DNA from: Balanoglossus misakiensis
Lineage: Eukaryota > Hemichordata
Assembly: GCA_040954595.2 (NCBI GenBank)
Contig: CM082577.2
Span: 2,790,001-2,854,000 of the forward strand
Direction of reading: 5' to 3'
DNA: 64,000 bases
Shown here one piece after another: positions 31,269 to 46,818 of the stretch. The notes under the pieces were generated by a model. That model saw nothing but the letters and a program-made list of their open reading frames with translations. It searched no databases and had not been told where the DNA came from. The translations under genes and the position numbers were made by a program. Numbering within the stretch: position 1 is the stretch's first letter; each line of letters begins with the position of its first letter.

Positions 31269-34200
31269 AATACCCCTGCTGTCATAAAGATGATGCGCCT
31301 CTATGTGGTCTTCCCTCCAAGTCAATCACCAATTATCCTCGCTCCTTTGGATGTATGCAGTTAATTAAGGCATCCTGCTACTCTTAAACCTTGACCTTAT
31401 ATAACCTTATACTGGTGCCCCTTGGCTCTGTGATAAACTTCAATTTAAGTCACCAGTAATCTCAACAGGGTGTCTGAGCCCAGCAGTAATTTGCAAGTTC
31501 AAAAAATATTGTCAACGAATATCCATCATCATCAAACTTAATGCCTTTCGAATTAAGCACTCGTGATCAAAATTATTCCCTGGCTTTTTAAAAACAATTT
31601 TGAAAACATCAATCAGAGGATCAAACAAATGAGAATTTTCTTGTTTGGATGACAAAAAACAAAATCATGTCTCAAATGTGTTATGGGAAACTTTTTAATG
31701 CAATGTACTCATGCGAATTGTCTTGACTGTTTTGGCAACAATTAAGTTTGACATTCCAACTATTTCGCACACAATCCATCAGCCAAGCTAATCAATGTGT
31801 TAACTTTTGTGGCAGAATTTTAGGGTCAGAGGTCATGGGACCACCAGCATTGTTCAATCATGAGTGGCATTTTATGTGATAAGTCAAATAATGAAACAGA
31901 AAGAACAACAAAAGCGGTCCAGTGGTATTTGCAGCGATCAATCTACAGAGTTTAAAAAAAAAACAGTTCAGGTCAGGGTACACAGGTCTAGGTTGTATAA
32001 ATTCAGTGAAATGATTAATCTAACTGCTTTTCTGAAGTCCGATTGCGACTGAGGATAGTGGACTTGTTATTAAGAAAATAGAAAGGGAAAGTTACAATTT
32101 TTACGCTTGTTAAAGTTGCATTGTCTACATGGTCCTACACGGACATCTCTTCTTTTCTCTCTCTAAGTCAGTGCACTAGTATAATAGTATGCAGTCCGTG
32201 AATGGAAATCCGCCTTTTCATGTTTGACCTTTCGTTTTTACAATGAAAGAGCCAACTGCTCTGAGTGACTGCGTGTGGTCATGTTACACTTTTACAGAAA
32301 TTGAGGAAATAAAAACATGATGTGCTTCACAGAGAATCCCAACCTGGACAACTTGGCGGTGTACTGGCAGTTTGCTGTCTGGATCATAACGATCGAGCTG
32401 TCAAAATGTAACAAGCACTATTCAATTTGTTCTCTCCTTAAACAACCTGTTGATCATAAAAATTGCAGACAGAAATTTGTGCAAAATGGCAAGGGATGTA
32501 GTTTTGTTGAATATTTTTTTAAGCAAAAGTTGTGTGACCCACATATAATTGTACTGGATGTTACTCTACAGATACAGATAAATAAAAAAATTGTGATTGT
32601 TTTTTTGCATTATTAAAAATCTCTTATGATTGTTTCATATAATAAGTTAATGAGGCAGCAACTTTATTTTGTTCTATGTACATCAACTCAGCTCAGTGCC
32701 AAAAACTCCCTAAAAGCAAGCAAACACACAAAAAGTATTGAGAATCTTTATAAGGAAAGACAAAAACAAACAAACCACCAAGCGGCTTAGAGGAGACTAC
32801 AGGTCTACTCCTGGGGTAAAATCATATAACTTTATAGTTTTTCTGATTGTGCCAACCTTTTGTAAGAAAATGCAATTCTCGAGACGTGACACACCCTTCG
32901 TTCAGGGTCCACTATTCTCAGTTACAGGTCAGTGCGACCTTTGCAAGGTCAAAACAACACATACCTATTCCCTACCAGAGAATTCACCGTCATTCTTTGC
33001 CTGTAAAGGGCTTAACATTTTTGGTTTTGATGTGAAAGTCAACCATGTTTAGGCACATGTCTATGTATATGCGCACAAAATAGGTGGTTGAAAATAATGA
33101 GAAGAATTTAAGTACAACTTTTGTCGCAGGGATGTACCTGATGCACTGCATAATTATAGCTATGGTAACACTAGACAATCCAGCTCTATGAAGCTCATAG
33201 GACAAACAAATAAACAAACAAACAAAAGAAAGAAAGAAAGTATAACAAATGAAAGTACAATGTACCAAAGTTTTGAAAAAAGAGAAGAAAAAAATTTCAA
33301 CAAGAGATTTATGAGCCATGTGTTAAACAACCTGTATCAAGATTTTTTGGGGTGGTGGGGGAGGGGGGGGGGGGCTATTTAAAGGCACCGATTTATTTTT
33401 TGAGGGCTATTGGAAGAAGGAGGAAGTACTCAATCAAGAAATGGAACCCTAAGAATCAATAATGTGTCCAAAGCAGGTGGTGTGACTATACTGAGACTGC
33501 ATAATGTCAATGCCAATTGACCTCCAGTCTATGACCCTGTCGGTTGCAGCTCTTAGCTTTCTTGCAGCATGCAGCTGCTGTTCTCAGATATCAAAATTCA
33601 AAATAACACTTTCTGAATAAATTTAAATACCTCTCATTTTTTCATCTGGCATTATGTCAGAATAAATGAAAATTAATTGACGACAATTAAGATGTCTTTT
33701 TTAATAGGAGTTGCCGACAGAAACCTGTCAAATTAACCTTTCTGATGTATCACCTTCTTTTTGCGATTGTGGGCAGTACAATTAGCATAATTCACCGAGA
33801 TAGCCTGCTCAGTTAGAGCACAGAGTGTTCACGACAAAATACTTATGACTGACGGGGCATGTGGATGCAATTAAGTCAGCATTTGGCTTCATGGCTCAGA
33901 GTTCCAGCAACTGATTTGCTCTATTGAGAGTCTATAGTCTAGAATCCATAATCCTGTGGGTTTTTTTTTCGCATAGCAAATAACACAGGAGTCTGAATTC
34001 TAGACTTCTGAGAGTCTTGTGCTGCATGTAATTGCATGTTTGCTGACATAGACACTGTTGCATACAGTCCAGCTAATTTGGTACCCATGGGGGGCACTCA
34101 CAGAGGACAGAATGACATATCCAGGGTCTTCAAAAAGTTAGCAGAGTAATCCATATTGTTCACTGTCAGGGTGAAAGAACAGGTCCTCAAAAATATTTAT

Positions 34201-35265
34201 CCATAATTCACTGCCACAATATTTTTACGCAAAAATAGGGAAAGACATCCTTTATATCATCCTTTATACTCAATGACTTATTCATGTACCCACATGTATA
34301 TATATAAGAAATGGTCTAGTACTGTTATTTTCAATTTGTCACATTGTCTCTAGGTAATGCTCTCATAATTTATGCCTCAATACTGATGTCATGCATTCAA
34401 AATTAACTTATGTGTGCATGAGGGTTTTCTTCTGACCAATGGCAGAGTTTCGTCCTTAATCAAGCCTATACATATGCAAATGAGTTCCATGAAAACTTCA
34501 GGTTTTTCAGAGTACAGATATGACGACACTGAACGACATTTCAACAACAAAGGTTGACTGAATCCTGTTGCTAGCAGCTGTATCTGGATAATTTAATGCC
34601 AGTTGCTCTGACCCAGAGATGTTATACAGTGGCATAAATCAATATATGGATAAACTTGCTCAGGGGGGAAGGACGTTACTGTTCTTCCATTGGACAGATG
34701 ACAGATTACAGTTTTTAATTTATGTATGTTCATGTTTGCAGTGTTTTTATGACTAAATTTGTGACCATTTTTGATTATGTTTCTTACTAAAATCACCTAC
34801 TAAAGTATAGTCTCTTATCGTCTTCCATTTTTATGATATTTATTAAAGAGAAACCTAAATAAAAGCGTAGGTTTAAAGCAATTAAGTGTTTGATTTTGTC
34901 TATCAGTTCAGCTTCTTTGGGGAAAAGATATGAGAAAAAATAATATAATTTCTGTTCTTAATATATGTCTCTAAAATAAAGACATTTTTGTTGATCCATC
35001 CCTGCATGTCATGTGATACCCAGGTCACATACTTGGATTCACTGCTTGAATTTTTAAATCAAGACCAATTTCATGGTAAATGAACTTGAAGGATCTGAGA
35101 ATAAGTATTAGAATTCTAAAGCGCTTCATTTCCTGTTTAAGGAGGTTATGACTTGCAGCAATTTAATGTATCATTTTAGATTTGTACCAAATTTTGAGAG
35201 AATCATAACATGCGAATTTATGTTTTTGTTTTAGTCCATTAATAAGTGTTTGACATCTGAATTTG

Positions 35266-35282
35266 TAACCCTAACCCTAACC
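35266..35282 (+). repeat. Short interstitial telomere-type repeat
   Basis: TAACCCTAACCCTAACC: nearly three units of the CCCTAA animal telomere repeat inside otherwise unremarkable DNA. Confidence 0.7.
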
Positions 35283-36637
35283 TTGGAAACTAGAGGAATC
35301 TTTTGCGAAGAGATAAACAAAATCGCATCTCAACAAAACCTTAAGTCTGAAATAAATATCTACACTTCTGGGTTGAGTGGCATATTGTATTTTCATTGTG
35401 CTTTTTCTGAGAATCTGGCTGACATTTTGCAAATACTTACGCAGCAATTTTTTCTGGGAAATATTTTATTGATTATAAAAGTGAAACATGATATTCTTGA
35501 AGACTTCAATATCGCACATCTTCTTGGAATATGATTCTCTCCTTGTTTGAATAAGGAGGATTAAGCTTGTCTGAGGGCAGTGCAGAATTTTCCAGGAAGT
35601 GGTCGACGTACTGCGTGGGCATTAAGGGAATTCTAAAGGTGACTTTCCTGGTTGTTAAAAAGAAGCTGTCTTTGAAATTTTAATTTTCATTTATGTTTTC
35701 CTACATATCACTGTAAGGCACAAACAACTGGGAAGGCAAGAACGCCTTTTGTCGCATGAATTATGCAGAAGCAGGGATCAAACAGAACGTTTTATATTTT
35801 TTCTAATCTCGAGGGACCTTTCGAATCATGGTGGCACTTCTAGCAAGGTGCGGTCTGCATGTTGTCATACACACACAGTAGTGGATACATCCTAAAGATG
35901 AAAATACTGTTATTTTTCGCGACGGAAAATTTTCACGATATCAAAAGAGTTACGCGAGGATGTAATTTTCGCATTCTTGTATTTCACTGCATCGTTATCT
36001 CCGAAAAACATTTCTACGCGACTTTTTATTTTCATGGGTTTTTTTAGCTTTAAAAGGAATTGAAATGAGCTCTAATACAGGAATTGATTCTTTGACTGAA
36101 AATAACCAAATGAAAACACCTGAAAGAGTGAAAACACGAAAATAGACACATGGCAAATTGTTTTCCAAGAATTGATATGAAGAGAGTGAGAACCAACCAA
36201 TTCATCAACATGGGAGGCCAATTTATCAATCAATGAATATCAGTTCTGAGTATTAGCTGTTTTTCAAAGCAAGGATAAACGTCACTGAGCAAATGTGTTC
36301 TCAGCACGGCCACTGCCAATAGTTTTCCCATAATGACATCAGAAAATGAATTCAATTGGAATATTCTATATGTTCTCACATATTCCAATGCACTGAAGCA
36401 TGCAGTCAACTTTCTGGAAACTGAAAACCCCCAAAGTTTATTTTTAATTTTATAGTCTACCATTAAACAAATGTTGTCTCCGGGGGAGGGGGGGGCACAA
36501 TTATTCTCTACCAGCATAATTTTTTTTTGTAATTGGGGTTTTAAAAACATTATAATTTAATAGTGTGAAAGTAGAATAAAATTTCTGACTCAATGGAGAT
36601 CTGAGAATCAAGTATGTACACGATCCTCTGTTTGGCA

Positions 36638-36808
36638 TTAAAGCTCCATGAGCTGCAACTTGATAAATCTCAGATATGCTTTTAATTCTATTGCCTGATA
36701 GTATATCGTGAGAACACTTATTTATGATAAAATGTACAGTATAGGTGAATAGGTTTGAAAATAAATTTCATTATGATTTCTCAAGAGTTGTAGCTCATGA
36801 GGCTTTAA
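36638..36808. mobile_element. MITE-like element with TTAA ends (171 bp)
   Basis: The left end TTAAAGCTCCATGAGCTGCA and right end, inverse TTAAAGCCTCATGAGCTACA, are imperfect terminal inverted repeats of about 24 bp with TTAA at both borders. No coding capacity. Confidence 0.6.
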
Positions 36809-39800
36809 GGAAAACTTAAACACACATCAGCGATCATAGAAGTGGATTTTTTTCCAACCTACATGAACACCTATACCTTCCATATTTGTGAAAAGCATAT
36901 ATCGTAACCAAATATTTTTTCTTGTGTAGCCTCACCTCCTTCCAAGAAAAATTTCAAGAGCAAAGTACTTTGTATTGATTGTATAAATGCGTCACTGATA
37001 CTGTATTGACAATGTTATTTTCTGAGATCGTAAAATGCGAGTTCTGATGATATTGAGAAACTGCAGGTTCATATAATTCTTCTTCTAGGAAATTTCTGGC
37101 TTCTCTGCAGGACAATTGTCCTTTTTCTCTGATTGTGTCAGCTAGCTCGCAGCATGTACACGTAATATATGGCTTCTCAGAAAATATCAAAGGGAAAAAA
37201 AATATTGTGGATGATTACATTTATATCATATCATCAAATCCTCTCATCTTCAGTGCTGATGAAAAAAAGTCTGAAAATTTGACTACATTTGTATATAATA
37301 AATGTCATGAATACCCTTTCCCCTGAATTTCATGAAGAAAATGCTTTTATGTTAAAAAAGGAAATGCTACTCTTACATTTGGCAAGATGATATTGTTGTT
37401 TTTTCAGCATGTACATCAGAAGAAGCATTCATCTTGCATTTTGAGTTTGAAGAGTGCATCATTTTGGGTATATTGATGTAGGTGTTAAAAATGCTTGACA
37501 ACCGGCCCTGCCGCGCTAATCCTTTAACCAATTAGTTTTCTGATCGACACTCTCATAGGAAACGCATCCCTTAAATATACTGTTAGCTAATTTTGAGCTT
37601 ATGAGAAAATTGCTAATTTTTACAATATAATTTTGGGGACAGTCATAGTGTTAGAGAAGCAAATTCTGTGTATTTCTGTTACATCTATGATAATTTTAGA
37701 TATGCAGGCTTCTGTATGTGATTTAGGTCAGAATTGCTGCTATTTTCAGTGGAAGTTCTTTGATTTGTATATAGGACAATTAACTTTCTCAAAACAGAGG
37801 AACAATAATAGTTAATTTTCAGATGACACATAAATAAAAAAACAGTGGCTTTTCACTTCAAATAGAAAATACAAATGAATAAAGATACATGAGTAAGAAC
37901 TAGCACATAGAGTGCTATGTTTGCAGTATGTTGTACCTATGGCCATCCAGACTTTAAAATGCTATCAGCAGTCATGTTCACTCCAAACCAATCATGTCTA
38001 CACAAAAGCACTCAAACATCAAAGCCTGTCGGACAGACCAGCTGTACAAATACATACACACACAAAAAATATTCATCACCAGTTACTGGTATTCCATGAG
38101 AAAATCCAAAGTCTGTTTGCATTTCTTGCATTCAATAGTTTGAAAGAAAATATTCTGAAAAAATTTTTTTTTGAGAGCTGGTGGGGTACATTGAAGGGGT
38201 GGAAGTGCTGTTTAAGGGGTAATTATCAGAGTATACAGGGTCAAAAGTTGAAATCAAAAAATTGTAATTCAAAATCAGTGACCCATTTCTGGTTTGTTTA
38301 CTGGTATTGACTGCAAGTCACGACATATTCCATGTAGTAACCCTCAGTTATTACTATAAGTAGGTCACAGTCATCTTTATTTCTGCGCGTGTTGTATATA
38401 CAAGTCCCAAAATGCCACTAAACAGATCTTACAAGTGCCCAACGCACCGCTCACTACGATAATGTCCCAATGAGCACAATCAGTAGCTCCATATCAACTT
38501 TGCAACAAGTCACATGACTTTTCCTCTTCTTTTAATATCTAAAATTTACGCAAAGAAACTTCATATTACGTCAATTTTACACAGCTACCATCACCATGGT
38601 AACCCAAAGCACAGTCAACACCATGTTTAATTTCTCTTCCCTTGATAATGCCAAAATTTAAACAATTGTGAAAAAAATGTCATTGTTTTCAAAGAAAGGA
38701 GAACACTTATTGCCTATATTGTGTTACTGTGTCATTTTATGGTATCAATTATATTGCCATGGAACGATGGAATTTCATCTGAATGATGCAATAAAATTTA
38801 TTATTATTGGTTAACAAAAATGGACTTTTATTGTGCTGTTGACAATGAGAACTTCCGAGAATTTCTTGGTTTGAAATTATATTTCTGGAATAGTTTCACA
38901 ACCTATAGTTTCAGATAATTGACAGTTAATTGTCACAACTGCTGTGATTAGTGTATATTCATTAAATCACACTGACTCTCCGGGAGGGATGATGGAAATG
39001 AAGGTATTCTTTCTGAATATGGGAAAAGTACAAATGTATTACAGAAATATGTGGAAAATGATGAGCAGATGGTAGTTTCCTGATGACATATTAAAGAGAT
39101 ATTATGGCACACTTAGTTAACACTGGAAGTGTAAAAAATTCAGACTGAAACAGTTATTATTTTTTATCAATTCTGAAATGAAATGAGGATTTCTTTGAAA
39201 TTTCTGGTAGATTTTGTGATGTAATCAAAAGTGTGTATCCTCCAAATTTTATTTTCCAGAGTGTCAATTCAGTAAAAAAAAAAAACTGTGAAATAAATTC
39301 CCCTTTTTTTTGTTTCTTTCTGTTTCAATTGCATGGAAATTCAGATGTTTTTATGTCCAGTAGTTTTGGTTAAATTTTAATGCTTCCTTCATTCTACCAC
39401 AGGATGACATCACTATTTATTTTCATCGAAGTTTTCGTTGTAAACAAGTGATAAATTTGGAAGGAAACCAACACAGCTTAGAGGAGCTAGCCAATAACTG
39501 TTTTGCTGGCTGGCTGCCATACATTAACATTTCAAACAGTTTTGCATATTTGCCACTCTGAATAGGACCTGGATCAAGCCTGGGACCTAGACAGACTGGG
39601 TGGGGAGGGACTGGTACATTTTGGGGGAAGCGTTAGGTCACCAAGCAAGGACGTTTTCGATAAACTACAGACAAAATGTTCTAACCCATAAGAACATTTT
39701 CAAATATCATGCTTTTTAGCATCAAACAGACCTTCAAAGTTCATCAGAAGAAAAAACAACACCTCACTAATTGTTACCCGGAAGTAAGTTTAAAAGTCCA

Positions 39801-42800
39801 AACTGGATGTATACATTCCTGTTTCCAGTTTCGATACGTGATATTTATTAAACAAAACACCTCATCAATTTATGTCAAAACCAGATGCCCGATATACACT
39901 TTATGACATCTTAAGTTTCAGATTTTTCTGTCGCCCCATTTTCAGTACGCAGCAGAGCTAGTTTTTGTTTTTTAGTTTCACTTTGAAATCTGAAAAAGTG
40001 CAATGCCTGCGTCTTGCATGGGTGATTTTAAGTTTCAAGGATGTCTATTTCAAAACTCAGTAGTTAATGAAAAAGAAACTCTTAATTGGCACATGCTGTG
40101 ATAAATGTAATACAGAAAAGTTAATTATTATGCGGGTGTTTGGAGAATTTTAATACAAAGAAAATCTGTCCTATCTAAAAGAGAAGAGATATGGGAGTCT
40201 TTGGCATTAGAGTAAACTATAAATGTGTGTTTCTAAGATTTCACAATCAAAGTTTGGGGGAACATGGTGCAACAACAATTGTTTTGATTTCTTTCAGCCC
40301 CCCACCCCCACACCAAATGTCACATGACAATTGTCTTTGAAACAGGAGTGGGTGGGGAATTCATCGGATGATACTGACAATTCCAAACTGCTCATTAATT
40401 ATTGATCAGAGATACAATGCAATTCTGTTCCTCAAAACCCCCCACATATTCTCGAGTCATTCCTGGGCCTCTGACATGGATGATTTCGCCTCCATGATTC
40501 AAGTACCGGAATCTGCAAAGCTAGTCAGTGTGCCAAAGTGCAATGTACACATCAAAATTTTAAGAGTTTCGATCACTCTCGTAACTGGTAACCCGATGGA
40601 GCCAATAGTGATAAATGGTTTTGCATATAGCTAGTTATCATGTAATTAAATATCCTCCTGTATATGTTAACATGGATGCATGCTGATTGGCTGAAGTTTT
40701 AATTGAATTGCAACCACTTAATTTCCACCCCCAGCAACAGCTTTGTCTGGTGGCTGTTTGAAAAGTACAACTTTGAGTTTTGTAAAGTTTGCCTTACCAC
40801 ACTCCCTGAGTGTGTTGTTGAGCAAATAAGTTGAAGTTAAAGTATGTCAGAATTCATCTGGACTCAAAACTGGCCGTGTCCTATATGTATGTCATTCGAA
40901 CATGACATCATGTGAATTAGCAAATATTGTAAAGAACTTTTCAAGTTTCTGTGAATTTGTGTTGTTTTTAGTTTGTACACTCTGTGCTAACAAATTTTTA
41001 AAACCATTTTGTCACATTTTAGTCAGGAAAGAACTCCTTTATGTTTCATTAGCTGGTATTATCCTTGTACCGGTACTCTGACTCTCCTGTGAGACATGAT
41101 CCGTCCAAAGTTTTCTTCTCAGCCAGGTTGAAGGGTTAATAATATCATCGTGCGACATGCAGCTGATGTGATGCAACTTTTAATATATGACACACAATGA
41201 AACATTGTGGTTTGGTACGGTGGCGTGATACTCCCACTAAAGTAGGATGTTATTCACAAGGGATGAAAGTTTAATCCTCTGGTTTTCGCAATCATTGCAT
41301 TGTTCATAAGTTTTATTTGTATAACACGGTGACCTAATGTTTACTCCTGGAAATCTGATTGGTTGGTATAACCGCTTGAAACACACAGTACACTTGCAGG
41401 CTCAGAAAACAAAGAACAAAACAAAAACAAACTTTTACATACGTGGTTCACTACATTAGGCTTCAGTTTTACATACTAGTCAATTCACCATGTATTTTAG
41501 TTTATCGGCATTGTAAATGTACGGAATTACTGAATACTGAATAATAAATTAAGTTCTGTGAAATGTTAATGTTATATTTAATTATGTATAACAAAAAAAA
41601 ATCGCCAAAAATAATAAAGATAGCACTTTTGCCGTTTTGTTGACATATTTGACCTTGAAGTGAGCACTCACCATATTCTGCTATTATTAAATTATTAGCT
41701 TCTGAAGGAAAATCTACCGCAGTCTTTTCAATTTTACCACAGATTAACCTGAATTTTAATGATTTATGCTCATCTTTTGACTATGGTTAAATATTCATGC
41801 AATGTTCATGGACACAAACCATTTACTCTTGAGAGGAAGCTTAGGGTCATGAAGCTTATTTACATACATCATTGTGTGCAGATTTTAACACCAAGCCATC
41901 GCCATATCACTTGCAAAACCAGATCTCTTGAACAAGCGATCGACCTCCCCTAGGAATTATCAAATAGCATTATACCCAATTCAATATACAGAAACAAATT
42001 ATAATACCACTCTAGCTTTAGTCAGCCAACACTTCACTGTGACATCTTGAGACTATAAATATCCTGAAGACTGAATATCTAATCTTCTTCTCCAGTTCTG
42101 AGAAACCATTACAATTCTTCTTTGCTGTAGACTGTTGAATGTCAAAGCAGGGTAGAATCTGATATGACTTGAAATTGCAGGATTTTCTAGGCTCTCCCGT
42201 TTTTAGTTCTTCCTTTTATATAATATTTGCTCTCACATTTGTATTTCTAAAAATGTTAGCATTGGAAAAAGGGGAGTTCAAAGGGAAATGCAGGTTTCTT
42301 CCATTATTTTGGTAAATCTGCAGCATTTTGAGCTGGAAAAGGTAAAGAGACATATTACTCATCTCTGACTATGACCTTGGTGACATTTGGTTCCCTATAT
42401 TTTAGTAAGATTAATTATAATTTACAATACGAGATTGCTGTTATTTGACTAACTAGCTAGGGCACTATATAAAACCTGATGTAATTTCTAGTACTGGGTA
42501 TTGACCCAAAATTGTGTCGTGAAAAGTCATTATTTGTGTTTGGATATCGAAATTCGACCCTTTCATATTCAGGTCAGCCGATATCACGGCTATATATAGT
42601 CATGCATGCAGTCACCTTGGCAAGTCAGTCACCTTGATTACACTGTGTTCCAAGAAAATCCTGATATTATGCGAGCCTGAAGGGATGCATGCGTGACATT
42701 GTGAATACTGTCAGTCAACTCAAAAGATGCAGAATGGGTTTCAAAGTAGACCAAGGGTTATCTAAAGGAATGGCAAGGTTGATCATATAGACTAGCATAT

Positions 42801-45800
42801 ATTCTTTGTCACGCAATTATTATTTTTTTTTAAATGAAAAAAAACCCAACCCTTTGATAGTCAGGCACTTATCAGTTTTCAAAAGACGAAAAACCTTCCA
42901 CATTTTATACTTGATAAAAAGTACAAGAAAAGATATTTAAATAATTTTTAGTTATAAAATGAGGATATTTAGATCTGGTGAGTTTTTCAAGTAGGCAATT
43001 GAAAAAAAATCTTAGTTTTTTTTGTCCATGGCATGTGTAGGTAGGATTTTGGAGAAAAACCCATAGCTCAATCAAAACTAGATCTCTGACCTGGAAACCA
43101 TTTGGCGGCTCAGCTTATTTATGTCTTTCTGTTTTATTTCCCATTTGTTTAGTGGAAAAAGCCTTTTGGTCACTGCTGAAAGAAGAGCATATGCTATTTC
43201 TTTATTTAAATTTATTATTTATTTATGCATTTATTTTTTAATTTGGGTCATTTTAGTCTCCCAGTTTACTACCAGCAAATTAATTTTCCGAAAAACACGC
43301 AATCTGCCCATAGGTAATAAAAGAACAAGGAAATAAAAGCAAAATATTAAAAAAATTGACTAATTTTCATTGGTTTCCTGGTCGAGGGAATGATTTATAC
43401 CTAATTTGTACATAAAATCAGTTTGGTATTGTGTTCAAGGGTTCATTTTTTCTTGGAAATCTATATATACATGTACCCACAAATGGACAGCAAGCAAGGA
43501 ATTTTGTGGTCTCTAATGTGTGCCATGGAAATATTTCCAAGAAAATGATCATTCTTGACATTTCATGCTGTGTGATTGGAAGTCAATTATAACTTCTGTT
43601 TGAAATTTATTAAAAGCAGATTTGGTTTTCTGCAGGCACTCAGGTTAGGATATTACATGTACATACGGAAAAAAGATGGGAAAATATACCCTGGTATTTC
43701 AATAGTTTTTTTTCAATTTGTTAGCTCACCTGTATATTGAATTGTTAATTGAGGCAATTAATCATCACCCACATAGGTGTCAATCATCCAAAATTAATTT
43801 CAACACTATTAAAAGTAACAATTAAGAGCCAATAAAAATCACACAAACACTAAAAAAGGTTAACAACCTTATTATGGAACAGATCACTTTCTGCCTGATT
43901 TGCAATGTTATGTAATTCATTTTGAACATTGTCATTACTTATTATATGACAGCATTGTATTCTGTCAAACATGTCAACATTTAGTATTATGATCTTGAAG
44001 GCAGGGCATTCCAGTGAAGAATATTTTAAGCTAAGGATTGTCAGTAAACAGTATAATTAGGCAAATTTACCCTATAAGTAATTGAGAGTTCCTGCCAGAA
44101 ATTAGGATGTTAAATTTTGCACATCTCAGGGTTTTTTAGCACAATTACACAAGTACATGTATACGAGCTAGCTCACAGTGCACTAAATAGAACAGTCGCC
44201 ATAGGAGGGCTCACTTCGCATGACTGACTAGATTATTATCAGTATAGTGTGTTCTCTGGATATATTGAAGACTGTTACAATGTTCCAATATAAGCGAACT
44301 TACCCCCAAATCTCGGTCGTCCCTATTATTATAAATATGGGGAGGCTGCAATTGTTACAAGCTTCTCCAGGTACTTTATTATGTATGCATAATCAGCTGT
44401 ATAAGATGAAGGCAAATTCCAGGAATATTGCCTCAATATCGGTAAATTCCTAGAAAATGCACAATTATGTTTGACTGAGCTGAGTCTGTGTTTTTACCAG
44501 TTTGCTGTGGTTATTTAAGTGTACTGCCAGAAAGACACGTCCACAAGGGTACGTAAAGACAGAATGTGAAAATCTCTCTGCATCATGGGTGTCACCTTGG
44601 AGGTGACGACCATTTCTGATTGGTGGAAAAAAATAGGCACATACATGCAGACTTTAACCCACCACTGTGATAGCTTCACTAAAGGACCCCTACCTAAATT
44701 TATAAATGACATCATGTGGCTATTTTTGGCAACGCGTCGGCCATTCGAAAGAGAAAGAGAAAAGTCCAGGGGAAAATTCTAGAAAATTTTGCGTCATTTT
44801 GGAAAAGTTTGCTGATTATGGTATCAAAGTTCCCTGAAAAGGGACAGAAAATGAAAACGGGGACTAATTCTTGTGAACCAATTGGAGTGGGTTTATGGCA
44901 ATTCCTTAAATGATTTAAATACATGTATATACCCTGGAAATTATGTGAGTTTTTTATACGTATGCATGTAAGAAAACAAGAAGCCAACATACTGGTTTAT
45001 CTAAATAATTATGCCCCTACCCTAATAGGGACTATTGAATGACTTTTAATTATGATGTCAAAATGCAGAATTCATTTGCCACATGCTTGGAAACTATGGC
45101 CGTTAATTTTCAAACAAAATCTGGACTGAGCAGGGGGCTCTAGATTAAAAAAAAAAAAACTAAGCATAAAATTAGCCCAATGTGTGAATTAATGAATGCC
45201 TAGAACCATTTCTGTGTTTGTTTTAAGATCAAGAAATGGCTGCCGCTTACTAAGGGTCTGTCTTCTTCATAACAATATAAAAAAAATGATAACTTCAACT
45301 TAGAAATAGTTTTAAAAATATATAAAAAACACCATGTAAAACTTAGTAAGTGGATGTTTATGGAGACTTTATAATTGGTACATGTAGTTAGGTGACTGGA
45401 GATTTGGAAATGCTGTTGGGAATGAATTTGATGTTCATTTTTTATGAGTGTTTTGTGTGTTGTGATTTGTGTGAATTTTTAATAGCACCATATTGGTTAC
45501 ATAAATCACAGTTTTTAGTATTCTTCCCAGAATTCTAATCCTTTAATGGTTTGCTACAATGTATGTGAATGTTTGGATTGGTTTGAATATAGTTATAGCC
45601 AACCCTTGTTCCCACTAATTTGTAAGTAAATAACATAATTATGACTTTATAAGTGCAGTTTGTGGTTTATAGACATTTTCAATTCTCATATTTTGAACTC
45701 ATCTGCAGCGACACTTAGAAGTCTCTTGGTCTCCATGAAGTAGTTTGCGGTTAACGATCACTCTCTGAATTTGTCAAAGTTTGTGGTTGGGTCTGTAAAT

Positions 45801-46818
45801 TATCTGTATAGTGCGAATGAATTGTTTTATAGCTGTGTGTTGACTCAGAAGGTTATAGGTTGCCCAGTTTTTGTCTGAATAATTACAGGTTGCATGGCTA
45901 CTGAATGTCTTCACTATAATATACTGATCTGCAGAAAACAATTTTACATCATTTTGTCACAGAAGACCCTTGTGTGATAAATTTCAAATGAGAACTGGAT
46001 AATTCTAGTCCCTCTTGGCAGCATCGTGCAAATTATTGGCAGCATCATGTCAATTCTCTAAATTTCTTGTGGTTTTATGGCAACAAATTTATAGTCATCA
46101 TGGAAATAGCTGGCTGATTTCTTGGTAATTTGCAGTTTAGTCTTGCTCTTCATCAGGAATTTTCAGTATTAATAGCTGTCTGTACTCTTAAGAAGTACTG
46201 AGCTAACTGAATTCTAATAATAAATAGTTTTGTGGCCATTATAGTTTCTGGTATTTTTGCGGTAAAACCATCTTAGATCTCTTTGTCAGCTGCTGGTGTC
46301 ATTTGTACAATGGGCCTTCTTCAGTGACAATAAATTTGTAAAAGCCTTGATAATAGTTGAATTTAATGTCTTTTGACTGAGCCAGGTGCAAACCTCTCAT
46401 TGCAATCACATTGGCAGTGTCAAATTTCACATTTTCATTAAAAGTATATCCTCAAGGCAAGTGTAGAGATAGAAGATGGCTATAATTATCTTGCACCAAA
46501 CATTTCCAATGATCCTGCCAGACTAGCTTTGTGTGTGCATGCATGGCTGTGTATGCGCTTGTACATGCATGCACTGTGTTAGAGGGTGGCTTTAGGAATA
46601 AAATTATGGCATGGTATTGAAAACATTTTCTTCAACCTTTATACATGTACATACTGAAAGTTGCAATAATAATTAAGTGAAGTTTGGCACATGTTTATTG
46701 TTGTGTGTTTTTTTTTTACTGCAGAGGCATTCCGAATTCTTAGTGTGAGTGTCAATTGACAGGATATTCTGAATTCTTGATATGTTGTTGACAGCATAAA
46801 TTTTTTGTCTCTTTATAG

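Larger units (their letters stand above)
31273..46800. other. Gene-free DNA, middle part of the desert
   Basis: AT-rich sequence with many short A/T runs and simple repeats, such as caaa/gaaa units near 33205-33240. No exon chain or protein family is seen. It contains the TTAA-flanked element at 36638-36808, a G-run near 33363 and a short CCCTAA array near 35266. Confidence 0.5.

Noticed and set aside
37912-38310. 132-codon + strand open frame
   Set aside because: Low-complexity composition, no splice context and no recognisable motif; length is possible by chance over 38 kb in six frames.
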